Positions 22,782 to 33,142 are shown, numbered from the stretch's first letter. The stretch: DNA of 64,000 bases from Exophiala sp. HKRS030 (GCA_023897205.1 JAHWDD010000003.1:3723665-3787664); one strand, 5' to 3'. Notes: a model not told the origin generated them from the sequence alone. Translations and numbers: made by a program.

Positions 22782-24038
22782 TTACTCGTCACCGACAAGA
22801 ATATCCAGAGAACCCTTGACAGCCTTGACACTGATAGAATTTCTTTCACTGTCACCTTGCTTTCCAACCATTCCGCCAATGACCTTTTCGACCTCGAGAT
22901 CTTTTCCAGCAAGCTTAATATCCCCTGCAATACCTCGTGCGTCAATGGTTCCTTGGAAATTGGATGGATAAGTGATCAATTGATCACCGGCAATGGAAGT
23001 GTGATATGCCTTGATGAGTCTCTCGGCGGCGATTGAGTTCACGTAGACACGAGAATCTCCAGATGCAATCTTGGTTGACAGCTCAGCTCGTGTATCGGCG
23101 TGCTTGAAATCGGCCGATACATAGATGGAACCTCTTGCAACATCCAGGGTGGTCGAATTATAGACGGCGAAATTGCCCTTGAGATGTCCATTACCGAGAT
23201 GAATACGAGTTGAACCTTCACTTCCGGAAGAAATGCTGGGGATGTCAAGTGTCACGTTGCCATGGGCGACGTTGATGTCAGTCAAGTGACGGGCTTGTAC
23301 GAGTGAGCCGCGAAGGGCACCGCTAGCGACTGAGAGTGTGGTTGCGTTGGTGTGCACTGGACCAGGTTTAACGAAACCTTTGGCAACTCTGATAGTGAAA
23401 TCACCGATTTCGAGAGACTCAGGTAGTCCACTATAGTCAACCATGTGGCGGGGAGCGTCGACCTCGAAGCTAGGAAGACCGAAAGTTCCAATGATGTTGG
23501 ATGGAATCTGGATTTTGGCTGCAGTGTGTGTTTCAAGTTTGCCAGTGTTTGGGGTTTCGATGGTCAAGAAACCATTTTCTTCCTTGACAACAACTTGGTG
23601 GTGCTTGTCTTTCTTATTGGTCTTGATATCTAGATCGACGACGACCTTGTCAGATAGTTTGGAGGTTTCGAAAACAACCTTGCCGAATGTCTGCGAGCCC
23701 TTGATGGTCAAGCCAGAAGCCTGGGCCGGGTCGAACTCGAAATGGGTGACGCCATCAAATGGCTTCCAGTTGTCGATAGGTGGGAAAGGATGTTGGTGAC
23801 CATCATGTCCACCATATCGTTGCCTGATTCCGTGACATCCTCGAGACACTCTTGAGTATGCTGGACCTTGTGTAAGGAGATCGATGGCAAGTAGAGTACC
23901 AAAGAAAGCGATGGCAAATCTCAAAACTCTACCTAGGCAGCTTGAACCCCTTGATCGAACAGGGGTAGTAGCTGGGACCGGAAGCACCTCGACTTCAACG
24001 GCCTTCTCATTAGGGTAAGAATAGTCAGGTGCGGACAT
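22782..24038 (-). CDS. Single-pass membrane protein with a long beta-repeat (DUF4097-like) ectodomain
   Basis: Single exon, 418 aa, ATG at 24038. About 35 polar residues precede one strong membrane segment near residues 38-58 (VLRFAIAFFGTLLAIDLL). The rest looks like a long stack of short beta strands with regularly spaced hydrophobic pairs (TLSVASGALRGS, INVAHGNVTLDI, IHLGNGHLKGNF, LDVARGSIYVSA). That resembles the repetitive beta architecture of DUF4097-type or adhesin-like domains, though I cannot confirm the family. N-glycosylation sequons (NAT, NVT, NST) occur in this part, which fits a lumenal or extracellular location. No catalytic motif is seen. The frame is clean and single-exon. Confidence 0.85.
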   Translation of the reverse strand: MSAPDYSYPNEKAVEVEVLPVPATTPVRSRGSSCLGRVLRFAIAFFGTLLAIDLLTQGPAYSRVSRGCHGIRQRYGGHDGHQHPFPPIDNWKPFDGVTHFEFDPAQASGLTIKGSQTFGKVVFETSKLSDKVVVDLDIKTNKKDKHHQVVVKEENGFLTIETPNTGKLETHTAAKIQIPSNIIGTFGLPSFEVDAPRHMVDYSGLPESLEIGDFTIRVAKGFVKPGPVHTNATTLSVASGALRGSLVQARHLTDINVAHGNVTLDIPSISSGSEGSTRIHLGNGHLKGNFAVYNSTTLDVARGSIYVSADFKHADTRAELSTKIASGDSRVYVNSIAAERLIKAYHTSIAGDQLITYPSNFQGTIDARGIAGDIKLAGKDLEVEKVIGGMVGKQGDSERNSISVKAVKGSLDILVGDE

Positions 24039-24606
24039 TTTGAATTGAAGTGATGAATATGTCTAAGGGAATCAGGAAAGGAAGAACTACAAAGACAAAC
24101 AATCTTTGAGCTGGACAGCTGGATATAGATTTTGACAGCAATGGGTGTTGCCTAGAGACTGAGAGATTGAGATCCATTCACGATGATTCCATGACGATTT
24201 CTGTGGAACCAATAGGAAATTACGTCACGCCGATGATGTTTTCTTCGCCACACCCAGAGTCACCCCGCCGTGCCCGCCATGAAAAAAGCCAATCGAAGCG
24301 GCTGGCCGCATACAACGTAATGAGTGGACAGTCAAGATATTCTAGACTGCTCCAAATCTGTTCCTACCTTGCGAGATTAGTCGGCTCACGGCTATCTCAT
24401 GTGGCAAGTGCAGTGCGGTGCTATTTTGTGGGGAGTAGAACTGGGGATGATCTACAGATACAGCACCTACGCGGGATATTGAGAGTCAAAAGTTCGTTTC
24501 AGTCAACGACTTCTCGAGTCTGAGATAAGGTTGACATGCTTCATAATAGAATTGGGGTATCTCAATCAAAAATCAGGGCAAAGGCTGCGAGATGCGACGA
24601 ATGCCG
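24039..24606. other. Promoter region of the single-pass membrane protein gene; EFG1 3' flank
   Basis: 568 bp between two minus-strand genes. No feature beyond expected regulatory sequence was recognised. Confidence 0.5.
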
Positions 24607-25575
24607 TCACTCGAAGAAATCTCCGTCACTCGGGCTGTCTTCAGCTTCTTCACGCACCTCAGTACCTTCATTCTTGCCCTTAGTTGACCGCGGTGTAGGA
24701 GCCCTTCGTGTGTTTGAGCTTTTTGAGTCGTGCCTACTATCTTCCTTTCCTCCGCTCACAATCAGTTCCTTGTCCATCCTCCCAGCATTCCCTAATATAC
24801 CTTCACGCAGTGCTTCAAGCTTACTCTGTCCATCGAGCATAAATTTCTCAACTGTATACCACATCGGAGGTTTCTTTTGTGTGGTTGACTTTCCTGGCTC
24901 ATCTCGCGCTTCGTCCTCTGACAACACTTTTTGTTTTCCCTTGGGTGTCTGAGATTCGTCTGCATATAGACTGATGTACTTCTCCCCTAAAGGCGCGTAT
25001 TTTGTGTAATTCACGTCGACCTCGATCTCATGAATACGTTGTGCTAGCTTTGCCTTTGCAGCAGGGTTCGAGTTTGTGGATGATTCTCGTTCTTGTTGTT
25101 CTAACTTTCTGAGCGTCCGCTCCGCCTTCTGCCGTTCAATGAAGCGTACGAAATGGTACTTCTGGAGATTTTTCTTGCTGGCTTGGGAAGCTGCTTTCTT
25201 GCTCTGGTCAGCCAGAAGGGCAGCCAGCTCACGTTCTTTCTCTTGTCGGATCGTCATTGGCATGTCTTCTGCGCGGTTCAAGAGCTTTCTAAGTGAATGA
25301 ATTCGAGAAGAGGGATTGTTTTTGCGCTCTCGTTTTGTTTTCTTTCTACCGACGGCTGCCACATCAGGCGATAATTCTTGACCCTCCATTCTCCGTTTGG
25401 ATTGCTGGTCACTCGAGCCATTCTTAGACAAGCGAGACTTTTTGTTTGGGGAATTGGATCGGGAGTGGTGATTGTCTCGCCCATGGTCCGGCAATTCTTC
25501 ACCATCAAAGTCATGGGGCCTTTTCAGTCGCCGAGGCTTCTTTGTCTCCGTCTCATTCTGAGCAATCGATGGCAT
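24607..25575 (-). CDS. EFG1: rRNA-processing protein EFG1
   Basis: Single exon, 322 aa, ATG at 25575. Efg1 is a nucleolar factor of the small-subunit processome needed for early 18S rRNA maturation. A basic, disordered N-terminus (~90 residues, several KK/KR clusters suitable as nuclear signals) leads into the conserved helical core: IHSLRKLLNR, MPMTIRQEKERELAALL, KKNLQKYHFVRFIERQKAERTLRKLEQ and YTKYAPLGEKYISLY (about residues 93-205). The C-terminus is acidic and disordered. Length and motif order match fungal Efg1. It is divergent from the SEA4 gene across 447 bp. Confidence 0.93.
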   Translation of the reverse strand: MPSIAQNETETKKPRRLKRPHDFDGEELPDHGRDNHHSRSNSPNKKSRLSKNGSSDQQSKRRMEGQELSPDVAAVGRKKTKRERKNNPSSRIHSLRKLLNRAEDMPMTIRQEKERELAALLADQSKKAASQASKKNLQKYHFVRFIERQKAERTLRKLEQQERESSTNSNPAAKAKLAQRIHEIEVDVNYTKYAPLGEKYISLYADESQTPKGKQKVLSEDEARDEPGKSTTQKKPPMWYTVEKFMLDGQSKLEALREGILGNAGRMDKELIVSGGKEDSRHDSKSSNTRRAPTPRSTKGKNEGTEVREEAEDSPSDGDFFE

Positions 25576-26022
25576 TTTTGCAGTTTCTGAAGTCCCCTAG
25601 GACTAAGGACTGCGTCTGATTTGAAGACCGGTTTTGAGATGGGAGAAGAGTATCGGGATCCCAAACTCCCCGAAAAGGATGGTACTACCCGTACATGGAG
25701 GTTTTGATAAATTCTTCACTTGCGCAATAATAGCAGTATCGTAACAAGGAGAGTGGTGTGGCCCTCAAGACTGCACTTGAAACTGCGGTGGAAAGAAAAT
25801 AATTCTGCCGGATTAATGATTCACCGCTTTCCAAGCCACTAAGCCTCTTCTGGGTCGACGTCTTCGCCAGACAAACTCCATGTTGATAGATATCGCATTA
25901 AATCTTCAGTAAAGGCCGCCGTTGCATCGTGATAACGTGGTCAAGTGTTCTTGATCGACCGTTTGATAATCTCCAGCAATGACTGAGCGGTGACGAAACC
26001 CTCATGTGGGTGACCGACCAGC
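25576..26022. promoter_or_regulatory. Putative bidirectional promoter EFG1 / SEA4
   Basis: 447 bp separate the start codons of the divergent EFG1 and SEA4 genes, so both promoters must lie here or overlap the genes. No TATA box was clearly recognised. Confidence 0.6.
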
Positions 26023-29000
26023 ATGGAATCTGCTATCCGGTACTCCATCAATGCCGCCCAGGAATCACAGCAACGATTTCTACACGTCGACGTCACCGGC
26101 AAGGCTTTCAGACTATGTAGAGTCACAAATCAATCCAAGAAAATCGTCGAATATGAAACCATACATACATCCACCAAGATCCCCGCTTTTCGGGCTTTTG
26201 ATTGGCACCCTGTTAATGAAGACCTGGTGGTTGTAGGACAAGCTGGAGGCGAGGCTACCCTTCTGAACATCGCCGAGGGTCAACAGGACTCGTTGTCTTT
26301 TCAGGTTAGAAGTCAACGACTATGCAACTCTGTGGCTCTCAACACTCAGAATCTGATTGCCGCGGGTCTGGACAAAGTTCGAACCGACTTTTGTCTTAAC
26401 ATTTGGGACTTCAATCAGCGACTCCCTTCGCCAGGGTCCAAGGGCTTCATGAAGAGCTATGCCGAGCCTCTGCATAAGCTTGCAAGTGGTGAACCTATCA
26501 CAAGCTTGAAATTTTTCCATCACGACCCTCAACTGTTGGTTGCCGCTGTCAAGGGACAATTTGTAAGATTGTATGACTTACGAGAACCAACAGCGAGCAA
26601 CGGTCTACAATTCGCTACCCGTTGCGTTCATAACTTGGCTATCGATTGGCATGATGAGAATTATTTTGCGTCTTGCTATCCCACCAATGATCCTTCCGTG
26701 TGTGTTTGGGACAAAAGAATGATATCTCGTGTCAACACACCGCATATGAGTTTTGGTAGCGGCGCTTCCTCAGACGGTAGACAGCCGGAAGTCTCGCTGG
26801 AGTTTAGAAATGCTATTCAGAGTCCCGGTGTAATATGGAGTCTGCGGTTCAGCAAAGCCAAACGGGGTCGCCTTGGAGTGTTGTCCAGTGCTGGTCATTT
26901 GAAGGAATACGATATCACTAAGGATTTTACAAACGAAGCAAATCACAATGGACATGATATGGAACATGAACCACCATGGGACTCAACTCCCCCGCAAGAC
27001 ATCTTCCTCGATCGGGTGCAAGAGATCGCCGAACCATACTCCAGCTCTTCTAGTTACAAGGATGAGAAGTCTCGGGTTGTCTCCTTTGACTTCACTACAT
27101 CTGTCAACCATAACGGTGGATCACAAATCATGGGCTTGAATGGACATGGTGCAATTCACATCTTAGTGACACGTCCTTCACCTGAGCCGAGTGCTATCTC
27201 CTCCACCGGTCAGCTTTACAAAGGTGACAGAGCCCTAGGTGAAGCCATCCTGGCAGCGGACTACCCCGGCGATACGCTACTCCGCATACGCAATCAAGCA
27301 GAACAAGATAACAAATTGAAGAAAGAAATCAGGCAAGCTCGACAAACCAAGACCTCGTCTGTCGTGAAAAGGATGTCAAGTCTTGCTGATCAAGAGTGGC
27401 ATTCTGATCTTGGTTACTCCGAAGAGAATATCACTCTGAATGACAAGCTTACACTCACATCCACGCAACGACTTCGATGCGAGGCAGGCTACTTGTTGAA
27501 TGCTATGAAGAACAAAATCCTAGTCTCTGACTCGCACTGGCTCCAGCGGCTATGGGCGTGGACAGAGTTGGCCGGAAAGATTGCAAGAAATGGTAATATG
27601 ACACAAGATAATTTCGACTTGTCATACGTAGGAGTTTATGGATTATGGATGGAAGATGTCGCTCCGAAGAACAGAACTCTTGGTCCAACAACTCACAAAC
27701 TTGCCAAAATCATTGAGAATTTGGTTCGACGACTCAATCTACCTCCACTCCAAAGCACAACGACCGAATATCCCGCCAATCGCCAAATATGCCTCCATGT
27801 TTCCGGACTTGCCTGGTCAGAGAAACATGTAGAAGCCATAGTTGACCATCTCGTGCAACAGAAAGACCAAGTAGCAAAAGCTGCCGCTCTCGCTATGTTT
27901 GCCTCACAACGAAAATACGCATATAAAGCCCTGCGCAGTGCCAATGCTAGTCAATCTCATAAAATGCTCGCCATGGCTATAGCTGGAGCAGCTAAACGGA
28001 CACGAAGAGATGACGACGGCGTAATCTCTGCGGATGACAGTGATGTGGATGATGATTGGAGCAAGACCATTGCATCTCTTGCGGAAGACCTGACGGACCC
28101 ATATGCACGCTCCATCTTGACATACGTGAAGTCCGGTGACTGGGCGAGCGTCATTGAAGAAGAGTCCCTCCCACTGAAGTACCGCGTGTGCATTGCGCTA
28201 CGACACCTCGACGACTCAAAGTTGACTCATTACATATCACATGCAACCAAAGACGCAGTCTCGAAAGGCGATATCGAAGGCGTGATTCTCACCGGCACAG
28301 CGACGCAAGAAGCTTTCGAACTGATGTCCAATTATCTGCAACGATTTGGAGATGTCCAGACTGCCGTATTATCTCTATGCGCAGCAATCCCACGATATGT
28401 CGACGACGAAAAGGTCGTTCGCAGATTCACTGCATGGAAGGAGGCATACCGCCATCTAATGAACGGCTGGGGACTGAAATTCGACCGCGTGCGATTCGAC
28501 ATTGCATGCCAAAACGCTGCGGTCGACGAAGCCGGCCGCCGTCTCCTGCCCACAGCCAAACAACAAATCAATCTCGTCTGTGGATTCTGTGCGCAAGGAA
28601 TCGCACATTCAACCACCGCCAATGGCGAGACTGGGGACAACACTTCCGCATCAAAAACAGTAGAAACACTGAAGCATCCCTTGACCAAGGAGAAAGCCGC
28701 AGCGATCGGCACAATATGTCCGAAATGCGGTCGCCATCTCCCACGTTGCGGTGTGTGTGATCTGTGGCTCGGCGTCCCCGACGACTCGTACCTGAAGTGG
28801 TATCCACAACAGCAGGACAAGTCCAAGACTGGAGGCGGTAGTAAAGGCCAAGACAGCTTCGATCTCGGCGCGAGCATCTCCGGCAGTATACAGACCGCGC
28901 TTGGTCCAGGCAGCATCATCCTCAGCCGATCGCGCGGCGACACTGGCACAGGCCCTCCAAGCCGCAATGAATCTCCTCGACCCAAAACGACAGGTAAACC

Positions 29001-29373
29001 GTCCTCGACTGGTCTCTCTGCCGCAGCGCAGGGCTTGTCACCGGCTGCCAGCGTGCCCGTAAGTCGAGCGCAAATTGTGTCCCCAGCAAACGAGAATACC
29101 ACCACCACCACCAAAGCATCTGTGAACACCAACACAGGAGTTCGACCACGCTCGGAATCAGCAGCTGTAGATGTCGACGACAAGACATTGTCTGAGATCG
29201 AAGACGAACGGCGCGCTGTGGAGGCAGCCAAGAAGTGGGATATGGCCATGTCTCGCTTCACCGTCCTGTGCGTCAAGTGTTCGCACGGATGCCATGCCGC
29301 GCATGCGAGGATGTGGTTTGAGAAACATCGTGTTTGTCCTGTGCCGGAGTGTTCTTGTCTATGTAACGGGTGA
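26023..29373 (+). CDS. SEA4: SEA complex WD-repeat protein SEA4 / MIO (GATOR2 subunit)
   Basis: Single uninterrupted exon, 1116 aa, ATG at 26023. SEA4/Mios is a scaffold of the vacuole-associated SEACAT/GATOR2 complex that relieves inhibition of TORC1. The N-terminal ~400 residues hold WD-type blades (AFDWHPVNEDLVVVG, NIWDF, LRFSKAKRGRLGVLSSAGHLKEYDI). A helical alpha-solenoid follows. The C-terminus carries the Mio zinc-ribbon/RING-like module: CPKCGRHLPRCGVCDLWLG from about residue 899, and CVKCSHGCHAAHARMWF plus CPVPECSC from about residue 1083. A Ser/Thr/Pro-rich low-complexity insert separates the two Cys clusters. An upstream ATG at 26004 is in another frame. A C5 run at ~26988 is intact here, unlike in several neighbours. 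Confidence 0.95.
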   Translation: MESAIRYSINAAQESQQRFLHVDVTGKAFRLCRVTNQSKKIVEYETIHTSTKIPAFRAFDWHPVNEDLVVVGQAGGEATLLNIAEGQQDSLSFQVRSQRLCNSVALNTQNLIAAGLDKVRTDFCLNIWDFNQRLPSPGSKGFMKSYAEPLHKLASGEPITSLKFFHHDPQLLVAAVKGQFVRLYDLREPTASNGLQFATRCVHNLAIDWHDENYFASCYPTNDPSVCVWDKRMISRVNTPHMSFGSGASSDGRQPEVSLEFRNAIQSPGVIWSLRFSKAKRGRLGVLSSAGHLKEYDITKDFTNEANHNGHDMEHEPPWDSTPPQDIFLDRVQEIAEPYSSSSSYKDEKSRVVSFDFTTSVNHNGGSQIMGLNGHGAIHILVTRPSPEPSAISSTGQLYKGDRALGEAILAADYPGDTLLRIRNQAEQDNKLKKEIRQARQTKTSSVVKRMSSLADQEWHSDLGYSEENITLNDKLTLTSTQRLRCEAGYLLNAMKNKILVSDSHWLQRLWAWTELAGKIARNGNMTQDNFDLSYVGVYGLWMEDVAPKNRTLGPTTHKLAKIIENLVRRLNLPPLQSTTTEYPANRQICLHVSGLAWSEKHVEAIVDHLVQQKDQVAKAAALAMFASQRKYAYKALRSANASQSHKMLAMAIAGAAKRTRRDDDGVISADDSDVDDDWSKTIASLAEDLTDPYARSILTYVKSGDWASVIEEESLPLKYRVCIALRHLDDSKLTHYISHATKDAVSKGDIEGVILTGTATQEAFELMSNYLQRFGDVQTAVLSLCAAIPRYVDDEKVVRRFTAWKEAYRHLMNGWGLKFDRVRFDIACQNAAVDEAGRRLLPTAKQQINLVCGFCAQGIAHSTTANGETGDNTSASKTVETLKHPLTKEKAAAIGTICPKCGRHLPRCGVCDLWLGVPDDSYLKWYPQQQDKSKTGGGSKGQDSFDLGASISGSIQTALGPGSIILSRSRGDTGTGPPSRNESPRPKTTGKPSSTGLSAAAQGLSPAASVPVSRAQIVSPANENTTTTTKASVNTNTGVRPRSESAAVDVDDKTLSEIEDERRAVEAAKKWDMAMSRFTVLCVKCSHGCHAAHARMWFEKHRVCPVPECSCLCNG

Positions 29374-29612
29374 GTGAGCTGGGTGAGTGATTAGATGGAT
29401 GGGTGGATGAGAGAAGGCCCTCTGTGGGGATCTGTTTTGCTAAGCTAAGATCGTTGAGCATGGTGTGCGCCTCTCCCATAGGATAGGTAACTGTTGTCGA
29501 CATGACTGTTGGTAATAAGACTACAATCGTGAGGGATGAATCACATAGCATGTAGAACACTGAAGAGGGGACATCGTCATTAAAACAAAAGGCCTATCTA
29601 TATACCGTACAT
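29374..29612. other. Convergent 3' intergenic region SEA4 / SARAF
   Basis: 239 bp between two converging stop codons. It presumably holds both 3' UTRs. No terminator structure was singled out. Confidence 0.5.
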
Positions 29613-30682
29613 CTAGCGTCTAGAAGTCCCTCCAAAGCCCGTACTTTCATATCTCGTACCAGACGAGCTAGAGCCAGAACTGGGCGAACTCGAGGTCCGC
29701 GAAGGACCCGCACCACCACCTCCTCCTCCGCCAAACCACGAACCTCCCACGTTTGGTCGCTGCGGAGGTGGTGCAGCGCGTGTCTGACCTCCCCGGCCCG
29801 CTAAATAACCTGCAGCAGCACCTGCAGCTGTACCAGTCCAAAAGCCCGGTCGCCAGTTCTGCTGCTGCTGTTGAGCTCGACTGCTCGAAGGCGTAGATCT
29901 CGTGCCGGACGACCACGTGGCTTTCTTTGGTCGTGGTGGCGGCCGCGGATCATATGGTGGTGGAGGGTCGTCGTTGTCATTTCCCCAACCGCCACCACCA
30001 CCACCTCCTCCTCCGCCACGAGGTCTAGGGGTTTGTCCTCCGCGAGCTCCGTCCCGCCAGGCATTGTACATGCCTCTCAAGATGAGAAACAAGACACCCA
30101 GAAACAGCACCATGAACACACGGCCTGCCCACTTCTCACTATTATCATTACTACCCCGGCGAGACCGCCATCATCATAAGAGCCAAACCCCCATCCACCG
30201 GCTCGACCACCATACCTCTGCTCGCCCTTATCCGTCAATAACAGACGATACTCGACGCCACAACTCCCCGACAAGACATACGGGTCGTCTGGACTCTCAT
30301 AGCCCTCACACGAGACATCAGTCGAGCCGAGCTTGAATTCCTCCGGTAGAGAAGCCTTGCAGCTCCATTGGATATTGTTCTCGTCGTAGTCGGCACCTTC
30401 GTTGGTGCAGCGCATCATGTCGACTTCGTACAGTTTGCAGATGTGTGCGGGACCGAGGCATTTTAGTTGAGGCACGGGGCTGGTGCGGCGGGCGGTGGTT
30501 TTCTTGCCGGCTCGCACTGTCAGCGCGGAGACTTTGGATAGAAGGACGGCGTTTTTGGGCACGCGTTTGGGGTTGGTCACTTTGCCGCTGAGCACGGGCT
30601 TGCTGACTAGGGAGAGTAGGAGAAATAGTTCTGTGAGGAGGACGGGCAAGGGCGTAGTGAGGGCGGGATTTCTGATTTTCAT
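29613..30682 (-). CDS. Store-operated calcium entry regulator SARAF (TMEM66) homologue; one apparent -1 frameshift
   Basis: ATG at 30682. With one base restored the protein is about 356 aa. It starts with a hydrophobic signal segment (PVLLTELFLLLSLV), followed by a lumenal Cys-containing domain (LKCLGPAHICKLYEV, MRCTNEGADYDENNIQWSCKASLPEEFKLG, VSCEGYESPDDPYVLSGSCGVEYRL) typical of SARAF. After GWGFGSYDDGG comes a single membrane helix (VFMVLFLGVLFLILRGMY) and a Gly/Pro/Ser-rich cytosolic tail. SARAF sits in the ER membrane and limits store-operated calcium entry in animals; the fungal role is less clear. The lumenal part and the helix are in different frames. One extra G (coding strand) at the run complementary to CCCC 30154-30157 joins them through SNDNSEKWAGR, so a consensus error is likely. 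Confidence 0.9.
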
Positions 30683-31284
30683 GGTCGTTGAAGGGTCTCT
30701 GGAATTGGCATCGATGGTGGAGGGGTTGTTGGAAGAGAAGGGGGATGTTTGTGTGATGGACTCAGGCAGAGAGGCGAGATATTAAGGCTGGAAGCATCGT
30801 GCGGGCTGGTAGGTCTTGTAGAAATGACACAGTGTTCAAATGCGAAGTGTGCATCAAACTAAACTTGATGTGTGAATGCGAGAATTTACGAAGGATGGAA
30901 TCACGAATGCGGCATCACGCATTAGGATTCCTGGTTGCCTGTTTGTTGTCGGCATCCCCAAAAATTTCCCCGCATCAAATGTTGGATCCACAATACTTCA
31001 TTCATATAGCACACTCGTGACACTTTGAAACATGGTTTGCACTTTCAGCAATTTGTATGGTTCTCCTTATGTACAGGCGCCCAGACTGCCATCATAGGTA
31101 GGTGAGGTGAGCGTTGGAGATAGATGCAGCATTCAAGAAGTCCAGAAGTTGAGGATTATATTGAACCTGCGTACCCATCATCCATCAACCTGCTCACGGT
31201 GTTGGGAGTCACCATTCTATCCACATCTGCTTGCCCTTCTCAAATCGCCTATCGACTGACCATAGAAACCTCAGTCAGCAGGCG
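30683..31284. other. SARAF promoter region
   Basis: 602 bp upstream of the SARAF gene and downstream of the small Ser-rich frame. No specific site was recognised. Confidence 0.45.
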
Positions 31285-31581
31285 CTATTGACATTCGCAT
31301 TCAAAAGGATTTACGCACCTGCTCGCATCAGAACTTCCATATGAAGTTGCCGAAGACGCGCGAGAAGGCCCGTCGGTCGTTGAGCCCGAGTGGCTTGTTC
31401 GTCGTGCAGCCACCACAGAAGCCGGAGCAGACGTTTGGTTGGAAGCTATGGTGTTGTTGTGCTGCGTATTGATCGAGTTTGCTGTACTGTGGGTAGAAGA
31501 GGCACCACTTGCATTTCCCGAAGAGGCAGCTTTCCTCTGGGACGAGCAGCATGAGCCCTGCTTGCTATAGCCGGAAGACAT
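31285..31581 (-). CDS. Small Ser/Thr/Ala-rich protein with Cys at both ends (98 aa), unknown
   Basis: Single frame of 98 aa from the ATG at 31581. The protein is mostly Ser, Ala, Thr and Asn, with no hydrophobic segment. A vicinal Cys pair lies near the start (QGSCCSSQRK), and three Cys lie in the last ten residues (CVNPFECEC). The terminal cysteines could be lipid-modified or bind metal, which is pure inference. It lies between two certain minus-strand genes, with room for its own promoter. I do not recognise a family, and a chance frame is possible, though composition and context favour a real gene slightly. Confidence 0.45.
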   Translation of the reverse strand: MSSGYSKQGSCCSSQRKAASSGNASGASSTHSTANSINTQHNNTIASNQTSAPASVVAARRTSHSGSTTDGPSRASSATSYGSSDASRCVNPFECECQ

Positions 31582-31923
31582 TTTGTGGATCGTGATAGTG
31601 GTGGTTTTCGAGTGTCGTGCGGGTTCTTCAATGTGTTGAGAGTTTCGATGTCAAGATCAGTACTTGAGATGGGTATCTTGTTTTAAATGAGAATGGCCTG
31701 CGCAGAAGGGTATATGATGAAGGAGCTTTTATAGGATTAGAAGAATGGCCTCGTTTGTCTTCGGTATCCTGACGATGTTGATGTGACTCCTGTTATTCGA
31801 TGGACGACCATAATTCGTGGTAGTAATGGCTCAGAAGCCTTGACTGTGTTGATGGTCTTCTGCAGTCAATTTCGACGGTCAATCCCAGGCGTTAAGAGAC
31901 TCTCTCCGGCAGACTCTCACTTC
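31582..31923. other. Intergenic region
   Basis: 342 bp between the small Ser-rich frame and the polytopic membrane protein gene. Nothing was recognised. Confidence 0.45.
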
Positions 31924-33142
31924 CTACTCCTTTTTAACCTCATTTCCGATCAACTTCTCTTCTCTCCAATACCACACAGCCGCAAGAGAAGCAGCGGGAC
32001 CAAATAACAACGTATGTGCAACTATATAAAAGCCGGCTTTGATCAAAGACACATCAGTATTCCTTACACGTTTCAAGTCCCATACAGCTTGATACGCCCA
32101 TATAATCGATGTGAAGAAGATGATGTTAAAGTCTGCCTGGAAGATGGCGTGAAGGCCCTTTGTCATTCCCGACTGACCCCAATCTTGAGGCGCTAGAAAA
32201 ACATGTGTGAAGGAATGTAGAGGGTCTATTGATGTGAGGGCGACGCTCATTGTTCCAATGTGAGACAAGGTCGACACGACGTAGATGAACTTGTACAATG
32301 TCTGGATATACGGAATATCCTTCCTCGAAGGTCCAGACCCTGAACGAAGTCGCATGTCATCAGATGAATTGAGCCTCGACAGAACAAAGAGGAGTGAGTT
32401 GACTATTAATGGCGTGGGCTGCCACAGAAAGATCAAAAATTGAGTCACTCTGTATTCGGAGTCGGAGTCAAACAGCGGCCATATAAACATGGCCAGCGTC
32501 GGAACAAGATAGCCCAACACCAGCGATGGCAAGAGTGCTTTCGCGTAAGGAAGAGGAATCTGTCGTTGGTATGTACTCCAATACTCTGACTTCCTCGTAT
32601 CGTAAATGTACGCCAGGTAATATAGTGGAATGATGATTGCCCCACCCACGGTCTGGTAGAAGAGGGCGTATATGCTTGTACTAATCAGAAGTGTTAGTCA
32701 AGTCGTGATAAGTCGTTATCATTCGCAGCGTAATCAGCGAACAAACATACAAGCTAATCAGTGCGCCCGCGTGACCTTTCCTGACACTCTCAACCGACCA
32801 AATAGAAATGACAGAGAAGAAGGATATCAAAAAATAAAACATCTGAAGTCGGAATCCCTTGTCCCAACCAGCAGGTCCCGCCATAAACGCCGAAACCAAG
32901 GTGCCAATGCCAAGATCGACAGCTTCAATGCCGGTGTACGAAGATCGCAAGGGAATGTCACGTTCGATGAAGCGGCGAGTCTCGGTCACACGCGCCATGT
33001 CGTCCGAGAGTCCAGAAGTGATGGCAGCAACACGAATCAGGTTGATAGCAAGGATGGCGCTGGCCGCATAGATGACGACGAACAGCCAACCCAACGCACC
33101 GCGCGAAGGGCCCAACTGAGATAGGGCTTTCGGCTTTGCCAT
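31924..33142 (-). CDS. Polytopic membrane protein, unknown function (about 8 TM, 382 aa)
   Basis: Two exons on the minus strand, 33142-32751 and 32680-31924. The intron is 70 nt (GTATGT...TAG), and joining restores an uninterrupted helix (ALISFTSIYALFYQ). About eight hydrophobic segments are visible: near residues 17-40, 105-125, 130-160, 170-195, 215-240, 265-290, 325-345 and 350-375. No transporter signature or catalytic motif was recognised. The size and the aromatic-rich helices recall the integral membrane proteins found beside some fungal terpenoid genes (PaxA/AtmA type), but the likeness is general, and no terpenoid or cytochrome P450 gene is nearby. It is divergent from TDP1. Confidence 0.85.

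Noticed and set aside
24536..24952. 138-aa frame on the plus strand
   Set aside because: It overlaps the 3' end of EFG1 on the opposite strand; shadow frame.
28332..29276. 314-aa frame on the minus strand
   Set aside because: It lies antisense inside the well-supported SEA4 exon; it is a codon-bias shadow with no motif.
31924..33142. Terpenoid biosynthetic cluster around the eight-helix protein
   Set aside because: No prenyltransferase, cyclase, P450 or FAD oxidase nearby; neighbours are housekeeping genes.
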